Shown here: positions 8,819-16,984 of the stretch, one piece after another | How positions within the stretch are numbered: the first letter of the stretch is position 1 | How the letters are laid out: the number at the start of each line of letters is the position of its first letter | Assembly (NCBI GenBank): GCA_030691295.1 | Contig: JAUYEQ010000624.1 | Span: forward strand, 1-17,076 | Direction: 5' to 3' | Origin: Bacteroidota bacterium | GTDB lineage: Bacteria; Bacteroidota; Bacteroidia; Bacteroidales; Prolixibacteraceae | DNA: 17,076 bases | Program-made: the position numbers and the translations under genes | The notes under the pieces: model-generated | Databases searched by the model: none | Seen by the model: only the letters and a program-made list of their open reading frames with translations | Told to the model about the DNA's origin: nothing

Positions 8819-10696
8819 ATGTTACCGTTTTACGATGTGATTGTTGTTGGGGGAGGCCATGCGGGTTGCGAAGCTGCTGTTGCGGCTGCAAATTTGGGGT
8901 CGAAAACATTGTTGATTACAATGGACATGACCAAATATGCGCAAATGTCGTGCAATCCGGCAATGGGAGGTATAGCAAAAGGTCAGATTATACGTGAAAT
9001 TGACGCTTTGGGTGGTTACTCCGGAATAGTTACCGATAAGTCAAGTATTCAATTTAGGATGCTGAATCAGTCAAAAGGGCCAGCAATGTGGAGTCCCCGT
9101 GCCCAGTGTGACCGGGTTCGTTTTACCGAATTATGGCGGCACGTGTTGGAGAAAACTGAAAATCTGGACTTATGGCAGGATGCTGTTATTTCGTTGCATA
9201 TAAAAGACAATGTTGTTACCGGAGTCAAAACGAAGATAGGAGTTGATTTTTATTCAAAGTCGGTTGTATTAACCAATGGTACTTTTTTAAACGGTTTGAT
9301 GCACATTGGAAAAGCTCAAATGGAAGGCGGCAGGATAGGAGAGAGCGCTTCCTATCATATTTCAGAACAATTATTAAATGCAGGTTTTAAAACTGGTCGG
9401 TTAAAGACAGGCACACCTGTTAGAATTGACGGAAGATCGGTTGATTTTTCAAAACTTGAGGAACAGGGTGGTGATGATGTAATTCATAATTTTTCATTTC
9501 TGCCTGAAATAAAATCCAGTTTAAAGCAAAAAAGTTGCTGGATAACTTATACCAACTCAGAAGTTCATAGCATTCTGGAAGAAGGATTTGGAGATTCTCC
9601 GATGTACAATGGAACCATTCTTGGAACAGGTCCTCGTTATTGTCCAAGCATTGAGTCTAAAATTGTCACTTTTTCAGAACGAACTTCCCATCAACTTTTT
9701 TTGGAGCCGGAAGGGGAGGATACCATCGAATATTATCTGAATGGTTTTTCATCTTCATTGGCTTGGGATGTTCAGTTACGCGCTTTGAAAAAGGTTCCGG
9801 GATTGGAAAATGTTCGAATTTTTCGTCCAGGTTATGCAATAGAATATGATTATTTTGATCCGACTCAATTGCTTCATTCGCTCGAAACAAAGCTGGTTAA
9901 AAACTTATTTTTCGCCGGACAGATTAATGGCACCACCGGATACGAGGAGGCAGCTGCACAAGGTCTGGTTGCCGGAATAAATGCACATCAAAAAGTGAAC
10001 GGGCTTGAACCTTTTGTTTTGAAAAGAGACGAAGCTTACATTGGCGTTTTGGTGGATGATTTGGTTACAAAAGGAGTTGATGAGCCTTACCGTATGTTTA
10101 CCTCCAGGGCTGAGTACCGCATTTTATTGCGCCAGGACAATGCCGATTTTCGACTTACACCAATAGCGTATAAATTTGGTTTGGCTAAAAAAGAACGGTA
10201 TGATTTATATATTGAAAAGAAAGAAGCGGTGGATAAAATAATTGAATTTGTATCAGGGTTTTCCATTAAGCCGCAATATATTGATTCTATTCTGGAAGCA
10301 AAAGGTTCTTCGGCCTTGAAGCAGGGAGTTAAATTAATCGACATTATTCTACGTCCTCAGATTTCGATATTTAATTTGACTGAAGACATCGCACCGTTTA
10401 AATCATTTCTGAAGTTTGTGCCGGAAGAGCGTTTTACCGAAATTTTAGAGTCAGCCGAGATAGCAATTAAATATGCAGGTTACATTGATCGTGAAAAATT
10501 GGTAGCTGATAAGTACCGAAGATTAGAAAATATCTCCATTACCGGAAGGTTTGATTATAACAGTATGCATACAATTAGTACAGAGGCGAGACAAAAACTT
10601 ACCGAAATACAACCGGAAACCATAGGTCAGGCTAGTCGTATTTCTGGGGTAAGTCCGTCTGATATTAATGTTTTACTTGTCCTCTTAGGACGTTAA
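8819..10696 (+). CDS. mnmG: tRNA uridine-5-carboxymethylaminomethyl modification enzyme MnmG (GidA)
   Basis: A 625-residue FAD protein which, with MnmE, installs the carboxymethylaminomethyl group on wobble U34 of certain tRNAs. It shows the dinucleotide-binding motif [12 protein letters not shown] (9-20), the [14 protein letters not shown] segment (about 44-57), [11 protein letters not shown] (about 270-280) with the conserved Cys, [18 protein letters not shown] (about 365-382), and [14 protein letters not shown] (about 430-443). The C-terminal helical domain ends with [25 protein letters not shown]. Length is full. The start ATG 8819 follows a purine-rich AAAGAGAG. It sits between ybeY and apt, and a parS-type palindrome lies two bases after its stop codon. 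mnmE is not in the window. Confidence 0.97.
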   Translation: MLPFYDVIVVGGGHAGCEAAVAAANLGSKTLLITMDMTKYAQMSCNPAMGGIAKGQIIREIDALGGYSGIVTDKSSIQFRMLNQSKGPAMWSPRAQCDRVRFTELWRHVLEKTENLDLWQDAVISLHIKDNVVTGVKTKIGVDFYSKSVVLTNGTFLNGLMHIGKAQMEGGRIGESASYHISEQLLNAGFKTGRLKTGTPVRIDGRSVDFSKLEEQGGDDVIHNFSFLPEIKSSLKQKSCWITYTNSEVHSILEEGFGDSPMYNGTILGTGPRYCPSIESKIVTFSERTSHQLFLEPEGEDTIEYYLNGFSSSLAWDVQLRALKKVPGLENVRIFRPGYAIEYDYFDPTQLLHSLETKLVKNLFFAGQINGTTGYEEAAAQGLVAGINAHQKVNGLEPFVLKRDEAYIGVLVDDLVTKGVDEPYRMFTSRAEYRILLRQDNADFRLTPIAYKFGLAKKERYDLYIEKKEAVDKIIEFVSGFSIKPQYIDSILEAKGSSALKQGVKLIDIILRPQISIFNLTEDIAPFKSFLKFVPEERFTEILESAEIAIKYAGYIDREKLVADKYRRLENISITGRFDYNSMHTISTEARQKLTEIQPETIGQASRISGVSPSDINVLLVLLGR

Positions 10697-10697
10697 T

Positions 10698-10711
10698 GTT
10701 CCACGTGGAAC
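10698..10711. other. parS: parS-type centromere site (ParB-binding palindrome)
   Basis: GTTCCACGTGGAAC is a perfect 14-bp palindrome and fits the broadly conserved chromosomal parS pattern GTTnCACGTGnAAC; with the flanking T it reads TGTTCCACGTGGAAC. It lies between the mnmG stop and the apt start. ParB loads at such sites and spreads, which organises origin segregation. A second 13/14 match is at 15595-15608. parA and parB are not in the window, so binding is inferred from the motif. As RNA, the site could also form a five-pair hairpin before TTTT, but the exact parS match is the better explanation. Confidence 0.8.
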
Positions 10712-10726
10712 TTTTAAAATTTAAAA

Positions 10727-11245
10727 ATGGAGCTCAAAAATTTCGTTCGTTCGATTGAAAATTATCCTATTGAGGGTATAAGTTTTAAAGATATTACCAC
10801 CTTATTGAAAGAACCAACCGCATTTAAACAAGTGGTTGATGAAATTTCAAATCGGTTTAAGGACAAGGGAATTACCAAAATTGTATCGCTCGAATCGCGT
10901 GGATTTATTGTTGGGGGAGCTGTTGCCTATTGCATCAATGCTGGTTTTGTGCCGATTCGTAAAAAGGGAAAATTGCCGTCAACCGTTCTGAGCGAATCGT
11001 ATGAATTAGAGTATGGAGTGGATTCTATCGAAATTCATACTGATGCTTTGACAGAAGATGATGTTGTTTTGATCCATGATGATTTGTTGGCAACCGGTGG
11101 AACTGCCCTTGCTGCACTCAATCTGGTGAAGCAAATGAATGTGAAAAAAATCTACTTTTCTTTTATCATTGACCTTACTTTTATTGATACTGAAAAGAAG
11201 ATCGAATTGGCAGAATACGAAACACATTCAGTGATTCAGTATTAA
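10727..11245 (+). CDS. apt: adenine phosphoribosyltransferase
   Basis: A 172-residue purine-salvage enzyme converting adenine and PRPP to AMP plus pyrophosphate in the cytosol. The N-terminus NYPIEGISFKDITTLL (12-27) is typical of Apt (usually yPxxGixFkDitpLl). It also has ESRGF (56-60), RKKGKLP (78-84) and the PRPP-binding loop VVLIHDDLLATGGT (113-126). Length is normal. It is the fifth gene of the operon, after the parS-type site, and uvrC begins 26 bases beyond its stop. Confidence 0.96.
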   Translation: MELKNFVRSIENYPIEGISFKDITTLLKEPTAFKQVVDEISNRFKDKGITKIVSLESRGFIVGGAVAYCINAGFVPIRKKGKLPSTVLSESYELEYGVDSIEIHTDALTEDDVVLIHDDLLATGGTALAALNLVKQMNVKKIYFSFIIDLTFIDTEKKIELAEYETHSVIQY

Positions 11246-11271
11246 TATATCTTCAAAATAAAATCCTTCTG

Positions 11272-13080
11272 ATGGTGTTGAAAAATGCTGAATATCTAAA
11301 ATCCCTGGTTTCGGTTCTTCCAGATCAACCTGGGATATATCAGTATTTTGATCAAAGCGGAAAGATTATTTATGTCGGAAAAGCGAAGAATTTAAAGAAA
11401 AGGGTTACTTCTTATTTCATAAAAAATCAGCAAAATCGGAAAACAGAACTACTTGTAAGGAGCATTTCAGACATCAAACACATGGTGGTTGAAACCGAAC
11501 AGGATGCTCTTTTACTCGAAAATAACCTGATCAAAAAGTATCAGCCCCGATACAATATCCGGCTGAAAGACGACAAAACTTACCCGTGGATCGTCATCAA
11601 AAACGAACGGTTTCCAAGAGTTTTTCAAACCAGAAATGTGATCCGCGATGGATCAACTTATTTTGGTCCGTACACGTCCATTTTTACCGTCCGGATGTTG
11701 CTTGAATTTTTCCGTAAAACGTACAAGCTTCGCAATTGCAAACTGAATCTTTCGGAGGAGAATATCCGCCTGAAAAAGTTTAAAGTCTGTCTGGAATATC
11801 ACATCGGAAATTGTCTCGGACCGTGTGTGGGGAAACAGGAGCACAATCAGTATATGAAAAGTATTGATCAGATTAAGGAGATATTGAAAGGGAATATATC
11901 CGGAGTAATCAAATATCTCAAGGATTTGATGCATCAATTTTCCTCGGAATATAAGTTTGAAGAAGCTGCTTTGATCAAAGACAAGCTTGAATTGCTCGAA
12001 AAGTTTCAATCCAAATCTACAGTCGTGAGCAATTCAATTAGCGATGTGGATGTTTTTACAATCGATCAGGACGAAGATTTTGCCTACATCAATTACCTGA
12101 AAATTATCCAGGGCGCCATCATGCAAACCTATACTTTGGAGCTTAAAAAAGTATTGGATGAATCGCCCAACGAATTACTGGAGCTCGCGATTGTTGACAT
12201 TCGTCAGAAAATATTCAGCAATGCAAAAGAAATTCTGGTGCCCTTTAAATTGGATTTTGAATTGGAAGGAGTGAAATTCCTGGTTCCAAAACAGGGCGAT
12301 AAGAAAAAATTACTTGATTTATCGGAACGGAATGCAAAATATTACCGGATAGAAAAGCAAAAACACATGTCGGTGCCGAAGACCGAAAAGAATGCAATGC
12401 GTATTTTGGAAACCATGCAAAAGGATCTTCAGTTAAAATCTCAGCCAATCCACATCGAGTGTTTCGACAATAGTAATTTGCAGGGGACAAATCCGGTGGC
12501 TTCGTGCGTGGTTTTCAGAAATACAAGACCTTCGAAAAAGGACTATCGCCACTACAATATAAAAACTGTTGTTGGGCCCGACGATTTTGCTTCGATGGAA
12601 GAAATTATTTACCGAAGATACCGGCGTTTGATTGACGAAGAAAAATCGCTGCCGCAGTTAATTGTGGTTGACGGAGGAAAGGGTCAACTTGGTGCTTCTT
12701 TAAATGCACTTGAAAAATTGGAGCTTCGTGGCAAGATTGCAATTATCGGAATTGCAAAAAGACTGGAAGAAATTTATTTCCCCGGAGATTCGGTTCCGCT
12801 CTATCTTGACAAGAATTCGGAGACGCTGAAAATTATTCAGCAGTTGCGCGACGAAGCCCATCGGTTTGGAATTACATTTCACCGCAATAAACGATCGGGC
12901 GAATTTATAAAATCGGAACTCGAAAATATTTCAGGAATAGGAGAGAAGACGATAACAGCGGTTTTAAAGCGTTTTAAGAGCGTCGAGAATCTAAAAAAAC
13001 AAGGCTACCGGGTAGTTGCCGATGAAATAGGCGATTCTAAAGCACGTATCATCTTCGACTTTTACGAGCTAACCTATTGA
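11272..13080 (+). CDS. uvrC: excinuclease ABC subunit C (UvrC)
   Basis: A 602-residue nuclease that makes both incisions in nucleotide excision repair with UvrA and UvrB. Domains in order: GIY-YIG nuclease (about 17-95, with GIYQYF, IIYVGKAKNLKKRV and the acidic ETEQDALLLE); a cysteine cluster at 156, 173, 181 and 185 that matches the family's four-Cys iron-sulfur site; UVR motif (about 208-243); RNase-H-like second nuclease (about 390-540, with ECFDNSN and VVDGGKGQLGA); and a C-terminal helix-hairpin-helix (ISGIGEKTITAVLKRF, about 555-570). Length is normal. It is the last gene of the operon and is followed by a hairpin terminator shared with rsgA. Confidence 0.97.
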   Translation: MVLKNAEYLKSLVSVLPDQPGIYQYFDQSGKIIYVGKAKNLKKRVTSYFIKNQQNRKTELLVRSISDIKHMVVETEQDALLLENNLIKKYQPRYNIRLKDDKTYPWIVIKNERFPRVFQTRNVIRDGSTYFGPYTSIFTVRMLLEFFRKTYKLRNCKLNLSEENIRLKKFKVCLEYHIGNCLGPCVGKQEHNQYMKSIDQIKEILKGNISGVIKYLKDLMHQFSSEYKFEEAALIKDKLELLEKFQSKSTVVSNSISDVDVFTIDQDEDFAYINYLKIIQGAIMQTYTLELKKVLDESPNELLELAIVDIRQKIFSNAKEILVPFKLDFELEGVKFLVPKQGDKKKLLDLSERNAKYYRIEKQKHMSVPKTEKNAMRILETMQKDLQLKSQPIHIECFDNSNLQGTNPVASCVVFRNTRPSKKDYRHYNIKTVVGPDDFASMEEIIYRRYRRLIDEEKSLPQLIVVDGGKGQLGASLNALEKLELRGKIAIIGIAKRLEEIYFPGDSVPLYLDKNSETLKIIQQLRDEAHRFGITFHRNKRSGEFIKSELENISGIGEKTITAVLKRFKSVENLKKQGYRVVADEIGDSKARIIFDFYELTY

Positions 13081-13083
13081 AAT

Positions 13084-13118
13084 AAAAATGCTTAAACCTA
13101 TAAAATTTAAGCTTTTTT
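13084..13118. terminator. bidirectional intrinsic terminator between uvrC and rsgA
   Basis: GCTTAAA (13090-13096) pairs perfectly with TTTAAGC (13106-13112) around a nine-base loop. Six T follow on the plus strand and an A-run precedes the stem, which becomes a T-run on the minus strand. Placed between convergent gene ends, it can stop transcription from both sides. Confidence 0.8.
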
Positions 13119-13144
13119 GTGGTTGAAATTTGGGTTGAATTAGA

Positions 13145-14089
13145 TCAGTTTCTGTATTTATCTTCCGTATCGAGTAAGCCAAGGTAGGTATCGTACCTGC
13201 TTTCCGCAATTTGGCCATCAGTCACAGCTTTTTTTACCGCGCACTCAGGTTCGTGCGTATGAGTGCAATTATAGTACTGGCAATTATTCAGGAGTTCGAA
13301 CATTTCAGGAAAATAATGTGAGATTTCTTCTTTTTCCATTTCAAGCAAACCAAAACCTTTTATACCTGGAGTATCAATAATAAATCCGCCAAAGTGGAGA
13401 TCAATCATTTCGGAATAGGTGGTGGTGTGTTTGCCCGAATGATGCGAATCGGAAATGATGCCGGTTTTTAACATTGATCCCGGTTGAATCGAATTGATGA
13501 TGGTTGATTTTCCGACGCCCGAATGTCCGGAGAAAACATTGGTTTTATTTTGCATCATCATTTTCAGTTCTTCCATACCAATATCCTTTTTTGCTGAAAT
13601 TTTCAAACAATGGTAACCCACCTTTTCATAAACGTCAATCAGGAAATTCATCAGCGAAGTTTGTGCTTCGTTGTAAAGATCAATTTTATTGAATATGATG
13701 CGGCAGGGAATGCGGTACGCTTCGGCAGAAACCAGGAAACGATCGATGAAAGTAGTGGTGGTGACCGGATGTTTGATGGTAACAATCAGGAAAGCCTGAT
13801 CGATGTTGGCTGCAATAATGTGCGATTCTTTTGAAAGGTTGGGCGATTTCCGAATGATGTAATTTTTTCTTTCAATTATGTTTGTTATCAGCCCGATAAC
13901 TGCGCCATCTGAATTGTTATCTTCCTTCGTTTCAGTTATTTCTACGTGGTCGCCCACTGCAATTGGGTTGGTGCTGCGGATTCCTTTTAACCTGAAATTT
14001 CCTTTTATCCTGCATTCTATTGAATTTCCGTCATCGGTTCTTACGGTGTACCAACTTCCGGTCGATTTTATTACAATACCTTTTTTCAA
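13145..14089 (-). CDS. rsgA: ribosome small subunit-dependent GTPase A (RsgA)
   Basis: A 314-residue circularly permuted GTPase that checks late 30S ribosomal subunit maturation. An N-terminal OB-fold (about 1-75) is followed by the permuted G motifs: NKID (134-137, G4), then GHSGVGKST (188-196, G1) and DTPG (239-242, G3). A zinc-binding knuckle follows with Cys270, Cys275, His277 and Cys283, the family's C-x4-C-x-H-x5-C pattern. Length and motif order are normal. It is convergent with uvrC and divergent from xthA; a 16-bp-arm palindrome begins 18 bases upstream of its ATG. Confidence 0.96.
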   Translation of the reverse strand: MKKGIVIKSTGSWYTVRTDDGNSIECRIKGNFRLKGIRSTNPIAVGDHVEITETKEDNNSDGAVIGLITNIIERKNYIIRKSPNLSKESHIIAANIDQAFLIVTIKHPVTTTTFIDRFLVSAEAYRIPCRIIFNKIDLYNEAQTSLMNFLIDVYEKVGYHCLKISAKKDIGMEELKMMMQNKTNVFSGHSGVGKSTIINSIQPGSMLKTGIISDSHHSGKHTTTYSEMIDLHFGGFIIDTPGIKGFGLLEMEKEEISHYFPEMFELLNNCQYYNCTHTHEPECAVKKAVTDGQIAESRYDTYLGLLDTEDKYRN

Positions 14090-14106
14090 TTGTTGTTTAA
14101 ATTAAA

Positions 14107-14154
14107 AGCTTTTCCAAAGTTTTTTTTTAAGTTTAAATAAACTTTGGAAAAGCT
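14107..14154. repeat. large palindrome between divergent rsgA and xthA
   Basis: AGCTTTTCCAAAGTTT (14107-14122) and its exact reverse complement (14139-14154) flank a 16-base AT-rich centre. Each arm, read outward towards its neighbouring gene, contains AAACTTTG, close to the TAnnTTTG -7 box, so the palindrome could hold back-to-back promoters. It could also be an operator, or a hairpin in a leader RNA. On the plus strand it is followed by TAAGTTTTTT, which also makes it terminator-like. Confidence 0.75.
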
Positions 14155-14196
14155 AAGTTTTTTCAAGTTTAATATGAACCAAAAGTAACAAAAATT

Positions 14197-14964
14197 GTGA
14201 AAAGGATTTTAAGCTACAATGTGAATGGAATTCGGTCGGCTGTTAGAAAGGGATTGCTTGAATGGTTGCCGGAAGTTAACGCTGACGTGGTTTGTATTCA
14301 GGAAACAAAAGCGCAGCCCGGACAGATGCACGAGGCTGATTTTGCAGAGATGGGCTACCATTGTTATGCTCATTCAGCTGTCAAAAAAGGCTATAGCGGA
14401 GTGGCTATTTTTTGTAAACAAATTCCTGATCATGTTGAATACGGGATGAACCATTCTAAATACGATTTTGAAGGCAGGGTGATTCGGGCTGATTTTGGAG
14501 ATCTTTCGGTTGTAAACGTGTATTTCCCCTCCGGAACTACGGGAGAGCTGCGACAGGCCGTTAAAATGGATTTTCTGGCCGATTTTCAATCCTACCTGAA
14601 TGAGCTCAGGAAAGTCAGGAAGGATCTGGTGATTTCAGGAGATTATAACATTTGCCGACTGTGGATCGACATTCACAATCCGGCACAGCAGCAAAAAACA
14701 TCGGGTTTTTTACCTGAAGAACGTGATTGGTTTGCCAAATTTGTGGAAGATGGGTATGTTGACAGTTTCAGGAAAATAAATCCGGAACCCCACCAGTATT
14801 CATGGTGGAGTTACCGTGCCGGGTCGCGTGCCAATAACAAAGGCTGGCGCATCGACTACCACATGGTCACCAGCGAGTTGGAAGACAGGATTCTGGATGC
14901 AAGGATTTTGCCTGCTATTGTTCATTCCGATCATTGTCCGGTGTTGATTGATATTGATTTTTAG
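14197..14964 (+). CDS. xthA: exodeoxyribonuclease III / AP endonuclease
   Basis: A 255-residue Mg2+-dependent enzyme of the exonuclease III family, which nicks abasic sites and degrades 3' ends in base excision repair. Active-site motifs are visible: SYNVNGIRS (6-14), QETK with Glu36, VYFPSG with Tyr109, SGDYNIC with Asp149 and Asn151, WRIDYHMV with Asp220, and SDHCP with Asp245 and His246. Length is normal for the short bacterial form. The start is GTG at 14197, placed by the family's N-terminus; the only ATG just upstream (14174) is out of frame and opens a four-codon frame. The DUF4421-like gene starts three bases after its stop, so the two are probably co-transcribed. Confidence 0.95.
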   Translation: MKRILSYNVNGIRSAVRKGLLEWLPEVNADVVCIQETKAQPGQMHEADFAEMGYHCYAHSAVKKGYSGVAIFCKQIPDHVEYGMNHSKYDFEGRVIRADFGDLSVVNVYFPSGTTGELRQAVKMDFLADFQSYLNELRKVRKDLVISGDYNICRLWIDIHNPAQQQKTSGFLPEERDWFAKFVEDGYVDSFRKINPEPHQYSWWSYRAGSRANNKGWRIDYHMVTSELEDRILDARILPAIVHSDHCPVLIDIDF

Positions 14965-14967
14965 CCG

Positions 14968-15978
14968 ATGAGAATATTTCTTCTAATCTTGGTTGTTTTT
15001 GTTTTTACTGTTTCTGCTTCCGGAAAATCATTCACTGGCTTTCTGCAAGCGAAAAAGGACTCAAATTACATTGAAAGTTATTTTAACGACTTCATTGTAA
15101 ACCTTTATTCAGTAGAAAAAACACATTCGCTCGATTTAAGCGATTTAAGTAATCCATACCGGCTTCAGTATTTGCCAAACGGATATTTTAATATGGGTGT
15201 GGGAGTTAACTTTCGGTCTTTTGGTTTGAGTATGGCCACAAAAATTCCTTTTTTGCAGAACGACGAATCCAAGTATGGGGAGACAAAGAGGTTCGGAATT
15301 CAGAGCTATATTTATACCAATAAATATTCAATCGATTTAATATCATCAACTTCAAAGGGTTATTATTTAAAAAATTCCAATCAGCACTTGAATTCGTTTA
15401 CAAAAGTTCGGGAATATCAACGACCCGATATTGTTTCTACCAACCTTGGGTTGAATGTAAATTACATTTTTAACAACCGAAAATTTACGTACAAAGCGGC
15501 ATTCAGTGATACCGAGCGACAAAAAAGAAATGCAGGCTCACTGATTGCCGGAGGAAGTATTCTTTCATACCGAACCAAAGCCGATTCGGCATTTGTTCCA
15601 CGTGGAATCGACGAAAAGTTTTTCCTGAAATCCAGAGATGTCAATAAATCGCTGGTTTTGGCCTTCAATGTAAATGGCGGCTATGCCTATTCGCTTGTTT
15701 TTTTGCGAAATGGAATCGTAACGATGTCGTACATTGTGGGTGCGGGAATTCAGGATAACAACTATGATAAAACTACCCAAGCTGAAGTTAACAACTGGAG
15801 GTTTAGTTTTAATCATACCGGAAGGTTTGGCATCGGTTACCGTGTGAAAAGATATTATGCAAGAGCGTCATTTATTCGTTCCACTCAATTTACCAGTTTG
15901 CGACACAATGATTTAAGAATAGCAAACGGTACGGATTTCATACAGTTGTCTGTGGGAAAACGCATTTCGTTCAAATAA
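14968..15978 (+). CDS. DUF4421-like outer-membrane protein of unknown function
   Basis: A 336-residue protein with a signal peptide (MRIFLLILVVFVFTVSASG, cut probably near residue 19). The mature start KKDSNYIESYFNDFIVNLYS and the later alternating hydrophobic/polar strands with many aromatic residues (for example MGVGVNFRSFGLSMATKIPF and GIGYRVKRYYARASFI) look like an outer-membrane beta-barrel. They fit the DUF4421 family known from Bacteroidota; I assign this from memory. The C-terminus ends in a strand-like SVGKRISFK. No enzymatic motif is visible. It lies three bases after xthA, although no functional link is obvious. A parS-like palindrome is embedded in its codons at 15595-15608. Confidence 0.65.
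   Translation: MRIFLLILVVFVFTVSASGKSFTGFLQAKKDSNYIESYFNDFIVNLYSVEKTHSLDLSDLSNPYRLQYLPNGYFNMGVGVNFRSFGLSMATKIPFLQNDESKYGETKRFGIQSYIYTNKYSIDLISSTSKGYYLKNSNQHLNSFTKVREYQRPDIVSTNLGLNVNYIFNNRKFTYKAAFSDTERQKRNAGSLIAGGSILSYRTKADSAFVPRGIDEKFFLKSRDVNKSLVLAFNVNGGYAYSLVFLRNGIVTMSYIVGAGIQDNNYDKTTQAEVNNWRFSFNHTGRFGIGYRVKRYYARASFIRSTQFTSLRHNDLRIANGTDFIQLSVGKRISFK
15595..15608. other. second parS-like palindrome, inside the DUF4421-like gene
   Basis: GTTCCACGTGGAAT matches the site at 10698-10711 in 13 of 14 positions, and its inner 12 bases TTCCACGTGGAA are a perfect palindrome. It encodes Val-Pro-Arg-Gly within the gene, so it coexists with coding use. By a simple random-sequence estimate, a match this close is expected well under once per window, which supports a real second ParB site. 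Confidence 0.6.
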
Positions 15979-16025
15979 GTGAGAAGGTTGTGTTTTTATA
16001 ATTTTTAAGGCTTTTATGTAACTAC

Positions 16026-16088
16026 GTAGCGCTATTCTTTGCCCCCGATTTTTCATCGGGGCAGGGCTGTTTGCCTATAGGCAACGAA
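16026..16088. repeat. palindromic repeat, copy A, interrupted by a second hairpin
   Basis: GTAGCGCTATTCTTTGCC (16026-16043) and GTTTGCCTATAGGCAACGAA (16069-16088) match copy B at 16323-16360, but are split by 25 bases (16044-16068). Most of that insert forms the hairpin CCCCGAT-TTTTC-ATCGGGG (16043-16061). The right part contains the perfect 14-bp palindrome TTGCCTATAGGCAA (16071-16084). Confidence 0.7.
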
Positions 16089-16109
16089 CAGGAGAATTCA
16101 ATAGGATCC

Positions 16110-16133
16110 GGGCCTTAAATGGGGCTAAAGCCC
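16110..16133. repeat. small GGGC palindrome
   Basis: GGGCCTTA (16110-16117) and TAAAGCCC (16126-16133) form a stem with one mismatch; alternatively GGGCT-AA-AGCCC (16122-16133) forms a tight hairpin. It resembles short dispersed palindromes and lies between copy A and the MITE-like element. Confidence 0.5.
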
Positions 16134-16154
16134 AAAAAATGGTGTGATCTTCCT

Positions 16155-16285
16155 GAAGCTGTCTAAAAAGTCATTGATCCCGTCATCCTGAACTTGTTTC
16201 AGGATCCCATCGCATTGTATATCAGACCCCGAAATAAATTCGGGGTGACCCGGTTCGCGATTGTTTTGACTTTTGAGACAGCCTC
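16155..16285. mobile_element. MITE-like element with terminal inverted repeats
   Basis: GCTGTCTAAAAAGTCA (16158-16173) and TGACTTTTGAGACAGC (16267-16282) are inverted repeats matching in 15 of 16 positions. Between them are two clean hairpins with 8-bp stems: ATCCTGAA-CTTGT-TTCAGGAT (16185-16205) and ACCCCGAA/TTCGGGGT (16226-16246). The element is about 130 bases, has no coding capacity, and looks like a non-autonomous miniature element or a composite palindromic repeat. I see no clear target-site duplication. Confidence 0.6.
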
Positions 16286-16322
16286 CAAAGGATATTGCCC
16301 TGATCGGCTAAACTGCTTATTA

Positions 16323-16360
16323 GTAGTGCTATCCTTTGCCGTTTGCCTTTAGGCAACGGA
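16323..16360. repeat. palindromic repeat, copy B, uninterrupted
   Basis: GTAGTGCTATCCTTTGCC runs directly into GTTTGCCTTTAGGCAACGGA. It is the intact form of the element found split at 16026-16088. The second half folds as CCG-T-TTGCC/GGCAA-CGG with one bulged base. Confidence 0.7.
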
Positions 16361-16519
16361 TATAATGGCTATAACGAAAATCGTCCGCGCCAATGTCTTT
16401 TTTAGGGAAAAGCACACCTTTCGGACGAAACAGCATCGGTCCGTAAAAATCACCACACCAACCAAAACCTTGTTAATCAGTCATGAATTTAGAAAATGAC
16501 TACCAATAAAAAATACTAT

Positions 16520-16552
16520 AAAACCATAAATAATTTTCAGTTTATTGGTTTT
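16520..16552. terminator. hairpin with T-run, possible terminator
   Basis: AAAACCATAAA (16520-16530) pairs with TTTATTGGTTTT (16541-16552) with one bulged T around a ten-base loop, and two further T follow. It is AT-rich and more than 500 bases from the nearest upstream stop codon, so it may end a long 3' tail or mean nothing. Confidence 0.35.
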
Positions 16553-16664
16553 TTCTGATAATTATTTGTTAAATTAGCTCAGTTCTTTTTTTATTATTCA
16601 TCAGAAACGTACAACCGGCAGAATACCACCGTTGTTTTCAGGGCGAAAATAGTTGTGAAAAAAG

Positions 16665-16890
16665 TGTCTGCAAATTGCAGAAGCCCGAAATCAAGCCCTG
16701 GGAACCTTCCGCAAAATGCGAAGGCTCCAACTGGAGTCGGGGGAACCTTCTGCAAAATGCGAAAGCCTCAACCGGTGTCAGTGAAACCTTCTGCAAAATG
16801 CGGAAACCCCAATCAATGTTGGTAGAGTCTTCTGCAAATTGCGGAAACCTCTGCCGGTGTCAGATGGAACTTTCGCAAAATGCAGAAGCT
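16665..16890. repeat. 41-bp tandem repeat array, six units, each with a hairpin core
   Basis: Units start at 16665, 16706, 16747, 16788, 16829 and 16870, exactly 41 bases apart; the last is cut short. Each opens with a dyad close to CTTCTGCAAAATGCGGAAG (Y/R changes keep the pairing), followed by about 22 less conserved bases. The cores differ by compensating or G-U-compatible changes. The intervening bases are partly shared (CCGGTGTCAG in units 3 and 5), so it is not a CRISPR array. Because 41 is not a multiple of three, the open frame across it is not a repeat protein. Confidence 0.85.
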
Positions 16891-16984
16891 CCAAAATGAT
16901 AAAAGTGGACAAAAGCGAAGTCAATTAATCTCAATATTCAGACATCCAATACCTATGTTTGATTATCAACGGCTAACAGGACAA

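Noticed and set aside
9140..9145. A third CACGTG core inside mnmG as a parS site
   Set aside because: The flanks (GCGG and TTGG) do not match GTTn/nAAC; only the six-base core is shared.
11653..12009. 118-codon minus-strand open frame inside uvrC
   Set aside because: It lies entirely opposite conserved UvrC domains, with no recognisable family and no promoter; a shadow frame.
14174..14188. Four-codon frame (MNQK) upstream of xthA as a leader peptide
   Set aside because: Too short to assess, no ribosome-binding signal, and no regulatory codon bias.
16665..16890. CRISPR array
   Set aside because: The repeats are imperfect and short, the intervening bases are partly shared between units, and no cas genes are present.
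16675..16899. A 74-codon open frame across the tandem array
   Set aside because: It has a 41-base period, so each unit is read in a different frame; it has no family likeness and its start lies inside the repeat. The reading frame is a by-product of the array.
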